Shown: positions 12,585 through 22,984 of the stretch, piece after piece
Layout of the letters: each line of letters starts with the position of its first letter
How positions within the stretch are numbered: the stretch's first letter is position 1
The notes under the pieces: model-generated
Told to the model about the DNA's origin: nothing
The model's database searches: none
The model's input: the letters and a program-made list of their open reading frames with translations, nothing else
Assembly (NCBI GenBank): GCA_947623455.1
Contig: OX392541.1
Location: 11,536,719 to 11,600,718 of the forward strand
Direction: 5' to 3'
DNA from: Mimachlamys varia
Lineage: Eukaryota > Mollusca > Bivalvia > Pectinida > Pectinidae
DNA: 64,000 nucleotides
Program-made: the position numbers and the translations under genes

Positions 12585-12650
12585 TCAGGGGAATCCTCTC
12601 ATTCTTTTAATAAATGACTTGTTAGGTGGAATACACGGGAAAATCTGGAC
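12585..12650 (-). CDS. LamG gene exon 6: last coding exon with stop
   Basis: After acceptor CGTTTCAG the exon reads VQIFPCIPPNKSFIKRMRGFP and ends in TGA (12587-12585). VQIFPC completes the LamG 'CVDDVQIF' ending, and its Cys may pair with a domain Cys. The short basic tail has no membrane anchor, so the protein is probably secreted. Confidence 0.75.
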   Translation of the reverse strand, partial: VQIFPCIPPNKSFIKRMRGFP

Positions 12651-13440
12651 CTGAAACGACAACAAAGACATAGCATCAGTAAAGAAACATTAATTATGTA
12701 CATACATTATAGCTGAATTTGTTGCATTTTTATGTACCTTTATTATTTTTTCATCGGCATTGATAACATGTGCAAGGTTGAAGATTATATAACTTCTAGA
12801 CATGAACCAATAATCAAATAGGGAAAAGGTGTTTTTACGCAACACTATGTTGTTCATTTGTTATGTTTTTCAGTTGGCAGAAAGGAGAACATAGACATAT
12901 TAAGGAGAAACGGTCTGTGAGCAAAATACACCTTGAATAGGGAGATTATTACATGCAAAAGGAATACAATTTTGAAAAATATCTTTTACTTAAATGTTAT
13001 GTGCATACATGGATACAAATCCTAAACTACCATAACATAATAAAAACAAACAAACAGCAAAACAAAAAACAAAACAAGAAAAGGGGTACGTTGAATAATG
13101 ATATTCTATGCAATATGTTCATGGTTTTCTCCACTCATTGTCAAACATCTTTGTCATATATTGTGAAATAGAATAAAATGATCATTTTTTCCAATTTTGG
13201 GTCTTGTATCAGCATAAACACTAGAACTTGAATTTTGTAAACAAAGCAAGTGTTTATGTGTTTCTATGCAATTCACCCTTGTAATACCCTTCCAAGGAAA
13301 TATCGAGTTGAAATTACGATTTTGCAATTCTCAGTCTATTTACATTTTATGCCCTAACACCTTGCTTGGCAATAATCACTTCTGGCTTTAAAATTTAGCG
13401 CTCGTCCAGATAAGACGTCAATGGGTTCTGTCCAGATAAG

Positions 13441-13731
13441 AAGGGTTGCGAGTTCGAGTCCTGTTCACGGCACTTGTGTTGTATCCTTGAGCAAGAAACT
13501 TTACTCTGCTTGTTCCAGTCTACTCAGCTGTAAATGAGTACTTGGTTGGGTAGTGCTAGAAATTGTAGAATGTAAGTTGGGAGCGCCGTAATGGCAGCAC
13601 AGGTTGTATGCTCCCAAGGGAGTTGAGAACGATTATGGCTGGTTGCTAAGGCCCTATTACCATGGATAATAATTTGTGAACCGCTTTGAGGCGCCCTTTA
13701 AGGTCGTGATAAAGCGGTATATAAGAACGTG
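13441..13731 (+). mobile_element. tRNA-derived SINE with 21-bp target duplication
   Basis: The 5' part holds a pol III B-box (GCGAGTTCGAGTCCTG). The 3' part carries the conserved GTGAACCGCTTTGAGGCGCC and AAAGCGGTATATAAGAAC end. Identical 21-bp direct repeats (13420-13440 and 13732-13752, starting AATGGGTTCTG) flank it and prove an insertion by target-primed retrotransposition. It sits in the intron between the last two LamG exons. Confidence 0.85.
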
Positions 13732-14275
13732 AATGGGTTCTGTCCAGATAAGGACATGACATACCAAAGTTAAAACGACAGTCGGATTGTGTTATTTGCT
13801 AAATTCGCAGCTATTAGGAAAATGGCAACAACTTGTTCACCTGTCCTTGATTAATGGAACCAGACGAAATGTTGTGGAGTACCATGGACTGGGTATTTCA
13901 GTGAGGTAATATTAAAATGTTGGCATCAGATCCGAGTTTTCACAAGGTGGTAAAACATCAATATCCCATGGACGCATACAACACTAATAGAGGCTGGTTC
14001 AGAAATGTCATCAGTCTTTAACCGGACATTAAATTTTAATAAAATGAAACCAACTATATACTTCTCCTTTACTTTCTTCACTCTATCCTCTATCCTTCCT
14101 CTCCCCCTCCTCCTGATTTATTGATGGAGTGTGTGTGTGAGTGAGAGAGCTTATGATGTGATCACGTCTTGTACATATTGTAATGTTTTATGTGTTGAGG
14201 AGAGCATCTTGCAGCCAAAGAGCCGTTTGTTATATTCATTAGATAAATAAAAACATAGCACAACCAAATACTTAC

Positions 14276-14355
14276 ATCGTCAACGCATCCGTCGAAATAA
14301 CCATATCTTTCGCAGTAACCGATACGCAGCGGAGCATGTCTTATTTTAATTTTTC
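14276..14355 (-). CDS. LamG gene exon 5: C-terminal LamG motif
   Basis: This 80-nt exon has acceptor TTTCTTTCAG/GAAAAA and donor GACGAT/GTAAGT. It encodes GKIKIRHAPLRIGYCERYG followed by YFDGCVDD. The pattern 'L-x-I-G ... G-x-F-x-G-C-V-D-D-V' is the C-terminal signature of LamG domains; the final Val comes from the next exon. The phases match both neighbours. Confidence 0.8.
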
Positions 14356-14536
14356 CTGAAAGAAACGTGAATTTTAATCACATAGGTCAACACCTTTTAT
14401 CATGTCAATTTTTTTTACAGCTTCTTTATATGTCGACAACGCCCTGTTTTTACACAGCATTAGACCTACAGTATCGTGCCAAAAGTGTATGATAACGTCA
14501 TAATTTACCTATATATTTCATAGCCACATTTTCTTT

Positions 14537-14780
14537 CATTTGAGTAGTCGCACGGTACATAATATACACATTTTCGTAGTACACGATTTGAATGAGTTTA
14601 ATTTCACTTATAAATTCATAGATTAAAGGGTTTTACGCACCTGACCCTTCAGATTCTACATTAGTTTAGAATTTTGGATTCCCACCTTTTGGCCACTAGT
14701 ATCACTGAAGAGTCCTTAGATGACGAAACAGCTGTATGATAAAGTTTAATTCATTTTTTGGCAAACTATATTTATCTATT
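14537..14780 (+). repeat. H-family repeat, copy 2
   Basis: This starts at CATTTGAGTAGTCGCACGG and carries the ribozyme. It is cut at TATTTATCTATT by the palindromic element at 14781-14913. An inverted H copy (15505-15709) faces it. Confidence 0.7.
14700..14741 (+). ncRNA. Hammerhead ribozyme, type I minimal, core intact, stem I compensated
   Basis: The core CTGAAGA...GAAA and cleavage triplet GTA are intact. Stem I is TATCA/TGATA (5 Watson-Crick pairs), whereas the family form is GCATCA/TGGTGC, so both strands changed together. Stem II keeps 3 of 4 pairs (GTCC/TGAC). This is a candidate active copy with a weakened stem II. Confidence 0.75.
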
Positions 14781-14913
14781 ATGGCCCTGTTGAGAGGGCA
14801 CTGTTGCCTTATAGTATTGTCTAGGGATGGAATAGTGCCTGAGCCGAAGGCAAGGGCACTATCTCATCACGAGACAATACTATGAGGCAATAGTGCCCTC
14901 TCAACAGGGCCAT
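14781..14913. repeat. Palindromic MITE, 42-bp arms
   Basis: The arms begin ATGGCCCTGTTGAGAGGGC and its complement, pair with about three mismatches over 42 bp, and enclose a 49-nt loop. It is inserted in an H repeat. A related 'AGTGCC...CCGGATGAGCGGGCC' stretch at 15090-15140 may mark a larger parent element, and the minus-strand frame over it (14901-15140) is not a gene. Confidence 0.7.
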
Positions 14914-15504
14914 AATGGGTTTAGTACATCACCCATTAATTTAAATACACACGTATACACAAGAACTCGTTTTATTGTGCCAGACCATGGCCAGCTTTGG
15001 GTCGTTTCCAGAGTCAGCCATTTTCTAACAGAACAAAAGCACAAGGTGATAGTGACGTAACTGAATAGTGACAACATAATAGCTTCACATTGAACATAGT
15101 GCCAAATTTGATAGTGCCCGGATGAGCGGGCCAGCTCCATTTAGATAAATCTTCAAAGAATTAGAAAGAGTTTGTTTTTTCTTGAAATTGCACATACTTG
15201 TAGTGGATAGTAAGCTCTTTAATCTGATAACTTTTACATTTACTTTTCTTGTGTTTAGTTTTCGAGAATTAGATGAATGTATGTTCTGTATCGAAAGTAT
15301 GACGCCGTTTTGTTCTTTAGTCTTACTTAATAATATCGTTGATAAGAAAAGTACTGTACAATATCTCTTGAATTCGGCTACAGAAAATTATACAAATTTT
15401 GTCGGAGAAATCGGCAAATAATTATTTGCATTCATGTGAAATTTCAATAAATTCCTTTGCAAAACAAAGTCATAAAATATCATTGAACATTTTTCACAGT
15501 GCTA

Positions 15505-15709
15505 GATGAAAGATGACGTACCACACACATATGCTGTACCTTAAAATTAAGTACTTGTTTTTGTAGCAGATACAGTATGCCGCAAAATGAATTTAGCTGC
15601 ATCATAGAGCTAGTATCCTCCTATGATAGGGGCTAAAAGGTGGGAATCCAAAAATTCTAAACTTATGTAGAAGCAGAAGGGTCAAGTGTGTAAATCGCCT
15701 CTAATTAGT
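15505..15709 (-). repeat. H-family repeat, copy 3, ribozyme mostly deleted
   Basis: It starts GATGACGTACCACACACATATGC and retains the GGGGCTAAAAGGTGGGAATCC flank. The ribozyme region (15600-15640) is degenerate and lacks the CTGANGA half. Confidence 0.65.
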
Positions 15710-15835
15710 AAAAATATGACCAAATACTTAACGGAACTGTATGTTTAAAAATCAAGCTGTATTTAACAGACATGTTACAAAATAAAAGAAATGCGAAAGC
15801 CACAAGTGTTACAAGCGTGTAAAAGCATACGTTAC

Positions 15836-15926
15836 CTGTGGTATGAATGGGGTTTTCCCGGCCGTTCAGCGAGGCAATGAACATATTCCCATCATACTGT
15901 AGTGTCACCGTGTTCCATATACCAGT
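15836..15926 (-). CDS. LamG gene exon 4: core LamG strand
   Basis: This 91-nt exon lies between acceptor TTACATTTAG/ACTGG and donor ACCACAG/GTAACG. It enters in phase 0 and leaves in phase 1. It encodes TGIWNTVTLQYDGNMFIASL followed by NGRENPIHTTG, a canonical LamG motif of the form 'W-x-x-V-x-L-x-Y-D-G-x-x-x-x-x-x-L-N-G'. This motif is the strongest single piece of evidence for the LamG assignment. Open frame seen beyond either splice border is intronic. Confidence 0.8.
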
Positions 15927-16812
15927 CTAAATGTAAAACAAACAGTCAATCAAACTAATATTTATTGCTAAATTATTCATATCTTTGTATATACAGTTAC
16001 AGCCTGTAAACAAGATCGAGTTAGGACTAAAATGAACTCACCCACGAAATCAAAAAGGAAAAACTTATTTTGACTATTAGTCTAAAAGTGATGCTATTTC
16101 TAAGGCCAGAATCTTCTCAGCAACCCTTTAATATGTGCTTTCGGAGAAAACAAATTGAAAGGCTTTTGCGAGTAACCTTACAGACAATACAGAAACATGG
16201 AGATCTAATATATTGAAATAATAACGTGAAACAGACGAGCTTTGGGTTTAAAAAGATAAGTAAGTGTAAGCGCTGCAATCGAGATTTTTATGCAAGCAAC
16301 CTACTATTAAAAACAAGGTAGCTTTCCAAAGCCTTAAACTTTATCAAAACATATCCAAAGGGGCTAGCTAGGGCACATAGAAGATATTGACTCATTACAT
16401 TTTTTTGAAGTGAAATATCAAGAAAATATTAACTTGATAAAAACTTATATCATCACTGTTGATATCAACGCTAATGATATAAGATTTCCTTTATCATCAC
16501 TAGTGATGCTATATGTTAAAGTCCAATATCATTGCTCATGTTTTGCATGTGTACCATTTTTTTCATTGTTCAATGATAAAATTATATGCTGTAAGGATAT
16601 ACAAAGACCTTCTTAGTATTTTCGAAACTAATATATATATCTAATAAAATTATTAATGTATTTTTGTATTTGTTACTATTTCCTTAAAATATCACAATAT
16701 TCGTTTTATTACAACTTTGCATTCCTTTTAGATCAGGTGTGACCGCATTTAAAAAAATAAATCAGAGGACTTAAAGCTTTTTTGAATCTTGAAAATGTAT
16801 TAAAAAGAAAAA

Positions 16813-16946
16813 TTCAATAGTTTCCTGTTGAATATGAAATAAATATCACTCAAATGAAGGATTTTTTCAATATATTCACTCGTGCTAAGCAAAAAAACCC
16901 TGCCATAATCGTGAGCTATATTTGATATTTAACAGGAAGCATTGAA
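16813..16946. repeat. Foldback element related to 43972-44119
   Basis: Imperfect arms TTCAATAGTTTCCTGTTGAATAT and ATTTGATATTTAACAGGAAGC pair across a loop containing CACTCGTGCTAAGCA. The larger copy lies at 43972-44119. Confidence 0.5.
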
Positions 16947-17259
16947 TATCATCTAATCACTTCGACTTTGAAGATTGTAGAGTGCAACAAATACACCTTA
17001 AATAAACAAGGGAATATATACCAGATGTTCCGGGTGAGTTGATGCTATTGAATCCCCGATGACACTTACAATATAAATTAGGTCTAAAACACGTTCTAAA
17101 ACGGAGGGTCTGACAGGTGGCAGCTAACCAGAATTTACGAATCACATTTATTATGTAAAAGTGAAGTCATTTTCTCATGTGTTGTGACTCTGTAGCGTTG
17201 TTATAACGGCAAAGGGTTATGTTGCTTTTTGCGCATGGTCAAAGACATAGGAAGGACAG

Positions 17260-17567
17260 AAATAAATTAGAGAATACCGAAGCGTTAACAAAATCATAAT
17301 CCAGACTCAAAATCGATTAAACCAGAGGCAAAATATGAACAAAGGAAAGATTTACATGGAAACTCTTGTAACAATACTAGAGAATAAGACCAGGTGATCC
17401 GGAAGAGTAAGCGACTTCTGCTTCATCGACAACACCCGCCATGTAAATCTTTGTCACATCCATGTAAACATCCAAGTTCTCAAAATGAGAACCGAGTATC
17501 ATTGTCAAACACAACAAGTAAACACACCAATGAGCATACTCAAAAACGCCCATCTTCATATCACTAA
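17260..17567 (-). mobile_element. 5'-truncated PLE 3' tail
   Basis: This copy keeps one open frame from MKMGVFEYAH through LDVY to VDEAEVAYSSGSPGL. It indicates that the tail was once coding and in frame with the RT. Confidence 0.75.
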
Positions 17568-17964
17568 AGTGAAAGGTATTCTGATCTGTGATATTACCTG
17601 ATGTTAAGACGGACTTATTGATGATGGATTTTATAAATCATTAGAGGAAAATAAATTATTTTCTTTTAATTTGTATTACCTTGCTGAGATTACGCGTGTC
17701 TTAAATGATCGTACCAAACGATATTAGAAATACTACCACATCAATGGTGTATTTATTCGATTTGTGAATCTGCCGGACATAGAGTCTTTGGAGTAGGATA
17801 TGGAGTTAAACGTTGATCAGGGAAAAGCTGTTAAATTGACGTGAAATGAAGTGATTGTGTCGGTAAGCACTGTTTTTCAAATATTTTTCGGACATGATTC
17901 GAACATAAAATCATGTCCTATTAGTATCTAAACATAATGTCTTTTATACCTTTTTATATTATGA

Positions 17965-18050
17965 AAACACACCCACATCTCATACACCGGGAGGCCGTCC
18001 TTAATTGACCCTGGCTGTTAAAAGGACGTAAAAACAACCAACCACTTAGT
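17965..18050 (-). repeat. Dispersed SINE-like repeat 'ACGTCCT-TTAACAGC-AGGGTCA'
   Basis: On the minus strand it reads TTACGTCCTTTTAACAGCCAGGGTCA, interrupted here only to keep it short, then GGACGGCCTCCCGGTGTATG. The same series occurs at 48345-48420 (plus) and, partly, at 37470-37510 and 22560-22600. It is an abundant bivalve-type repeat. Confidence 0.6.
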
Positions 18051-18071
18051 TATCCTGCTTGTTTGTATAGT

Positions 18072-18372
18072 AAACAAATCAGAAGTTATTGAAGAGTCAA
18101 CAGAACCACAATACGAACGCAATTATTTAGAGCCATCAATACGACCAAAAAAAAAAAAAGATGTACACGGAGACCCTTGACAAAGTTCAAGAACTCAATA
18201 CAAGGTATTCCGGAAGACTAAGCATCTTCTGTTTTCATCGACGACGCCCGCTATTTAAATCTAGGTCACATAAGAGAAAATGTCACGTCCTCAAAGAGAG
18301 AACGTAAGCTTTATTCTCAAACACAAGCAGGTATACTAATGTGGACATAAAAATCGTCGACCTTCATATACA
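18072..18372 (-). mobile_element. 5'-truncated PLE 3' tail, diverged
   Basis: Minus-strand order matches the other tails: CGACGATTTTTATG, the DEAEDA-coding block with several changes, then CTCTAAATAATTG. An A-tract of 13 interrupts it near 18150. Confidence 0.6.
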
Positions 18373-18531
18373 CTGGCAAAATGTCTATATATGTCAAATT
18401 GAGGTCATTTTCAAGTAAATTTCAGGTTCATTTTGCCTGTGTAATACTAATATACTCTTAATAAGACCAAATGGCGATCACAAATGTTACAGCAAGAAAT
18501 TCAACTTGCGTTTATACTGTAACATTCTATC

Positions 18532-18923
18532 TTAAAGGCCCAATATACGTAACTTCAGGAAATTTTTCGTGATTCTGAAAAAATCTGAAAAAAATCCAGT
18601 CGTTAACCATGCAAAAATAAGCCTAAAATGACGTAAACCCGAGCGGAAACTAACAAGAAAGTCTTGACAGAAAAATATAAAGATTTGAAAATAATTCAGG
18701 TGGGGCCCACTTCAACAACAAACCGAAGTGAGAAGACGGTTCAAAATGGACGCGTGTTTACAAATACCGAGTTTCAACTGCTGCTGTACCGGTAACCGCG
18801 TAAGAATTCATCTTGAATATTGCTGATATCACTTAATCTTAACTAAATCTATAAATATAATCAGTTTTTAGGCTTGATTTTCGCTTCAAGATTTGCTGAA
18901 AGTTACGTATATTGGGCCTTTAA
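18532..18923. repeat. TTAA-bounded MITE, family AGGCCCAATATACG
   Basis: This is the best copy at 392 bp: TTAA, AGGCCCAATATACGTAACTT and the complementary end CGTATATTGGGCCT, then TTAA. It lies in the intron between LamG exons 3 and 4. Confidence 0.8.
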
Positions 18924-19417
18924 GGTAACTCTTCTTGGTGATATTATAGCATCACATGTCATGTTATTGTTTTAACATGATATCATTATTTACCTTAGTT
19001 GTCGATGTAATATATTGCATTATAACATGCCTTTCAACTAACTCTACATTCCATGTTAATTATTAATAGCATAACATCACATATCTTTAGTTACATTCCT
19101 GCCGGTGCACAAATATATATATAATTTGTTACATGTCATGATAAATGATAGCTCTGCAATCGTTTTCGTATTACAGGTGACACATGGCATTTTCATTGAA
19201 CAACATTTGTTTAAGCATGCAATATGTTGTATGACTAATACATTTCATATAATATTTTAAATCTGTAATATAGCACTGTATCGTGTCAGTAACTAAAAAG
19301 ATGTTTCTTAGTACATGCAAAATACTTTAAAAAATTCAAAAAGTTTGATTTGTTTATCAAAACTTTTTTATGGTTTTACGGTTTTTTTTTATTTAGATTT
19401 TATTTTATTCTACTTAC

Positions 19418-19800
19418 ACTGAATTCGAAAGATGTCAGACTCATTCCGTGATCCGTCTCAACGAAGACAACCAGGTCGTTAGTCCTGTTCACCACAATGC
19501 CAATTGAGGGGTCTCTATACTCATTGGTCAATTCGTTAAGCTCACAATTCGTTAGCAAAGGAAACAACTGGTCTCTTTCATTAACAGTAGTCATAAAAGA
19601 TATCACGATAAAAAGGTCATGCGTGAAGTCATAGCTTCGATACCTTGGGTATCCCATCTGTTGTGACCCATTAAAACACAGTACCCCTCTGCCTTGTTCT
19701 GGTTGAAGGTCCTTGGAAGCAAAATGTGAAAAGAAGTTGCCTGATGACTCATCCATGCCGTAGTCAAAATTATTAATAAGATCAGCCGCACAAGCTTTTT
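19418..19800 (-). CDS. LamG gene exon 3: N-terminal two thirds of LamG domain
   Basis: This 383-nt exon runs from acceptor TTCTTTGCAG/AAAAAGC to donor TTCAGT/GTAAGT. With the G from exon 2 it reads EKACAADLINNFDYG, then the LamG strands including GRGVLCFNGSQ and IGIVVNRTNDLVVFVETDHG. Beta-rich alternating hydrophobics and the conserved 'G-x-x-L-x-F-N-G' turn fit the LamG/concanavalin fold. Two potential N-glycosylation sites (NGS, NRT) are visible. The ATG-initiated 118-codon reading inside this exon is internal to it and is not a separate gene. Confidence 0.8.
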
Positions 19801-19889
19801 CTGCAAAGAAAAAATAAAAGCATTAATGAAAAAAAACAGAACTTAAACAAAATGTACTATTAGTCAACATTTACAGAATAAGAACGGAA

Positions 19890-20072
19890 TTGATCGTCGA
19901 TGAAGCAGAATACGCTTACTCTTCCGGAACACCTGGTCTTATTCTATTTTGCTTTTACGAGAGTCGCCATGTGAATACCCCCCCCCCCCCTATTTTGCCT
20001 GTAGTTTAATCGATTTTGAGTTCGGATTATTGTTTTGTTGGCGCTTTGGTATTCTCTGATTTTTTGTTTTGA
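19890..20072 (+). mobile_element. 5'-truncated PLE 3' tail
   Basis: GATGAAGCAGAATACGCTTAC, then the CTTATTCT...TTTTGCCTGTAGTTTAATCG end and GGTATTCTCTGATTT. A C13 tract at about 19978-19990 replaces the CTTTCCTTTGTTC segment. It sits beside LamG exon 3 in its upstream intron, in opposite orientation. Confidence 0.75.
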
Positions 20073-20374
20073 GTAATAATCTTAGCTGATGTTCTGGTGA
20101 ACTCTGGAGGGTGTTTTCATTTCACAATTTTTGTTATTGAATACTGTACCAAAAACAAAACGTATAAGCCTATAAAATTCCTCTGCTGGCAGATGATTGT
20201 AACTCTTACACTAGTACAGTATCATCACAATTGCATTATTTATTTAAGTTTGAGCTGCATTAATGCATAAATCACCACCATAACCAATTCGAAAGTTTAC
20301 CTAGATATCTCCATAAAGTATCTGTATACCAAATTTCAGTTCAATATGTGTACACGTTGCAGAGATAATCAACG

Positions 20375-20465
20375 GAAACCATAAAAAGATGAGGGACGCA
20401 CAGACAGACGGCAGGTAAATATATAGTCACCTCCGGCTTCGCCGACAGGGGACTAATAAAAGCAA
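20375..20465 (+). repeat. Dispersed repeat end, GGGGACTAATAA type
   Basis: GACGCACAGACAGACGGC followed by CACCTCCGGCTTCGCCGACAGGGGACTAATAA resembles the window's first 95 bases (GGACGG units, then GGTGGGGGACTAAC). Both are ends of the same class of dispersed repeat. Confidence 0.45.
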
Positions 20466-20575
20466 CATACAATGAAATGCAATACATTAACAAAATTACC
20501 GTCCATGCTTAATGTATTTCAATTAATATTAGTATTTGAGAAATATTTACTACTATTGTTATAAAACTACAATAC

Positions 20576-21364
20576 CTTTAGGTTGTGTTGGCACTAGAGT
20601 ACAATCGCATGTTTTCAAGGAAAATAGCACGCCAGGCGGACACTGCATTCGATGAGGGGCGTGCTGCGGCTCGATGACATAATACAGTTTGCTATTCAAT
20701 TTATTTTCTCTTTGGCGTCCCTTACAGACATGATTTGAGAAATCTATGGCATTTTGATTATCAATGTTGATTTTGGATGGAGTGAATGAAGACGGTAGAT
20801 CATGAACGTGTTGTGTGGGATCCTTAAAAGAAACACCAACTGCAGTACCGGAGGAACCGACCGCAACGGCGTTTCCATCAACGAGTTTCTGATCTGGGAA
20901 TGCATCCTGAATCTTCTTTGGCGAACCGATCAATTTTTTAAGTTGATTAACTTGGTTAGTGTTTTGTACATCCGGTTGATTTCCTCCTATATTACCCGCA
21001 AGCAATTGTTGAAGGCCTCCTTTCATAAAGTTATGTAATATAAACGTATTCTTAAGATCCTGTTGGATCGCGTTATCTGCATGGGGAGCTGTATTTGGTT
21101 GGTGAACTGGTTGGTTAGATAACCCGCCTGCAACGTTTCCACCGCCGGGAGAATTACTCATACCGAAATCAGGATTACCAAGACTTGCACTGAGATCTGG
21201 ATTAAGGTTCCGCTCAGCTGATCCAAGCCTGAAGACTGCGCCACCTAGGCCCATGTCTGCGTTAGCGGGATTATCAACAACGCCAGTGTTACTTAATCCG
21301 CCTGTGTTTGGAAATTCTCCAGGATTTGATCCTTGTTGTGGGCCAAAGTTAGGCTGTTGCAAAC
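20576..21364 (-). CDS. LamG gene exon 2: low-complexity region plus chitin-binding-like Cys segment
   Basis: This 789-nt exon is open throughout. It is bounded by the acceptor CTATCCACAG/GTTTGC and the donor CCTAAAG/GTATTG, and both junctions are phase 1. The first two thirds is rich in Gly, Asn, Gln and Pro, with little predicted fold. The end carries an aromatic/Pro stretch followed by MQCPPGVLFSLKTCDC, which matches the C-terminal half of peritrophin-A (CBM14) domains (C-P-x-G-x-x-F then C-x-C). Only four Cys are present, so the domain is divergent or partial. Open frames extending past the two splice sites into introns are read-through only. Confidence 0.8.
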
Positions 21365-21544
21365 CTGTGGATAGATAGTGAATAACATATTTGTAAATGT
21401 GCACGTGTCTACAGAAATAAGGGAACGTGGTATGAAGTGAAACATAACATGTTCACCAGATAGTACAAATGCGCCTTGCTTCAAATTTAATAAAGTAAAG
21501 ATAATATATAGACATTTGCACCGCAACCCACTATATGAAAATTA

Positions 21545-21860
21545 CCAGCAAAAGTGCCTTTCATAAAAGTATGAAATGAATGGTTCTCACGACGTAGAAC
21601 GTGGTTTATTATGACGTCATCGATCAAACTTGATCAATGAAAGTCTTGTCGCGCCGCTTCGAAAAACATGGATAATGCCCTTGCGTCAAACGCTCAAATG
21701 ACAAATTATTACCATTGGCGCCAATTTTGTTCAAGCTGGACTGTTCCGTCAATGTCGTTTAAATGACGACACAAATACAAATGTAGGTAATCCATATTTG
21801 GCATGAAGCCCTAGCGGGCTTCATTCAATATGGATGTAACGGCTGACCTTTCATAGCACT
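21545..21860. repeat. Dispersed repeat paralogous to 6350-6720, TIR-like ends
   Basis: It opens with CCTTTCATAAAAGTATGAAA and closes with CCTTTCATAGCACTATGAAAG, each itself a short palindrome. Inside are TTGGCGCCAATTTT and the CATGAAGCCC-TAGC-GGGCTTCAT hairpin. Confidence 0.55.
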
Positions 21861-22554
21861 ATGAAAGTTTAAAAAATAACGTTCAATCTTTATATCAAAC
21901 CAAGCAAGCGAGGAGAATTACATAAAGACGTGTTAACACGAAGAATAAGCTTTTGATTCTCTGACGTCATCAGTCATGCGATTCTCAATCAACTACAATT
22001 CGTTTCGAGTCGTCATAGTCGGAACCAAGGTGGTGAACTTACTGCCGTCAAATGCTTGGTTTCTGTTCTTTTTTTATCTTCTTTCGATTTTTCAAAACTA
22101 AATTTCCAATTAATCTTAAATGTATAGCTAACATTTTTCAAGACCCCTACTAATTCCTCGAAATTGCTTGTTTTCATATTTTCTTGTATGTCATCAAACT
22201 ACCTCACACAAAAAGTTTTTTTTTTATTTGTTTTTGAATTATATTTCAATATTATTTTCTGGTGTATATTAAGTCTCTGTGTATCTCTTTTATATGCTGA
22301 ATAGAGAGCCTTTTCACTGAAGATTTGATTTATTAGCATTCGAACGTCGTTATCGCGAGGTTGACATGACCATCGGAAAACTTTTATTTATCCAATTATA
22401 CCGGTAGCTTCAGTGGTTTGAAATGTTTAGTGTAAAGCTTTTCTTGGACCAACGGAGTTCTGCGAATAAAATGGTGTCAAATTTCATGAGTTCGAGAAAA
22501 CGATTAAATAAGGACAGTTTTGTTGACAAAGTACAGATTGTATCTTATTAGGTT

Positions 22555-22760
22555 AAGTTTATTGTTGTTTTACGTCCTATTAACAGTCGGGGTCATTTAA
22601 AGTCGTACCAGGTTTATGAGATGTAAAAAGACGAAGTACTCGGAGAAAAACCACTGACCTACGGTCAGTACTTGGCAACTTCTTCACGGGGGTTTCGAAT
22701 TCACAACCCAGAGTTAAAGGGCTAGTGGTAGAATGTCGGGACACCTCAACTTCTTCTATG
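22555..22760 (-). mobile_element. tRNA-related SINE, degenerate
   Basis: The plus strand reads TTTTACGTCCTATTAACAGTC, then GGAGAAAAACCACTGACC, GGTTTCGAATTCACAACCCAG and GGGCTAGTGGTAGAATGTCGGG. The complement gives a B-box-like stretch and an A-box-like start typical of a Ser-tRNA-like SINE head in this class. The long minus-strand frame through it is not a gene. Confidence 0.5.
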
Positions 22761-22984
22761 TATTTATAGTTTATTATATTATGAATTTTGAAAAAAAAAT
22801 CTTTAAAACTTACTAACCGCTTCGATTTGATTGTATCGTTTTCAGTTGGACATATGGTATAACATCTCAGTCTAGCACTAGTATATACTTGTAGTTGATT
22901 TTTTGTTTGCCTTACTTCCATCATTGATAAATTTTCTCGCAGTCCAGCTATTAATTGTTTAGTATTTCAAAAAAAAAAAAAATA

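Noticed and set aside
16957..17145. Minus frame with CQTLRFRTCFRPNLYCKCHRGF, resembling the end of an EGF module
   Set aside because: Only part of the Cys pattern is present and no acceptor and donor enclose it in a compatible phase. It also runs into repeat DNA.
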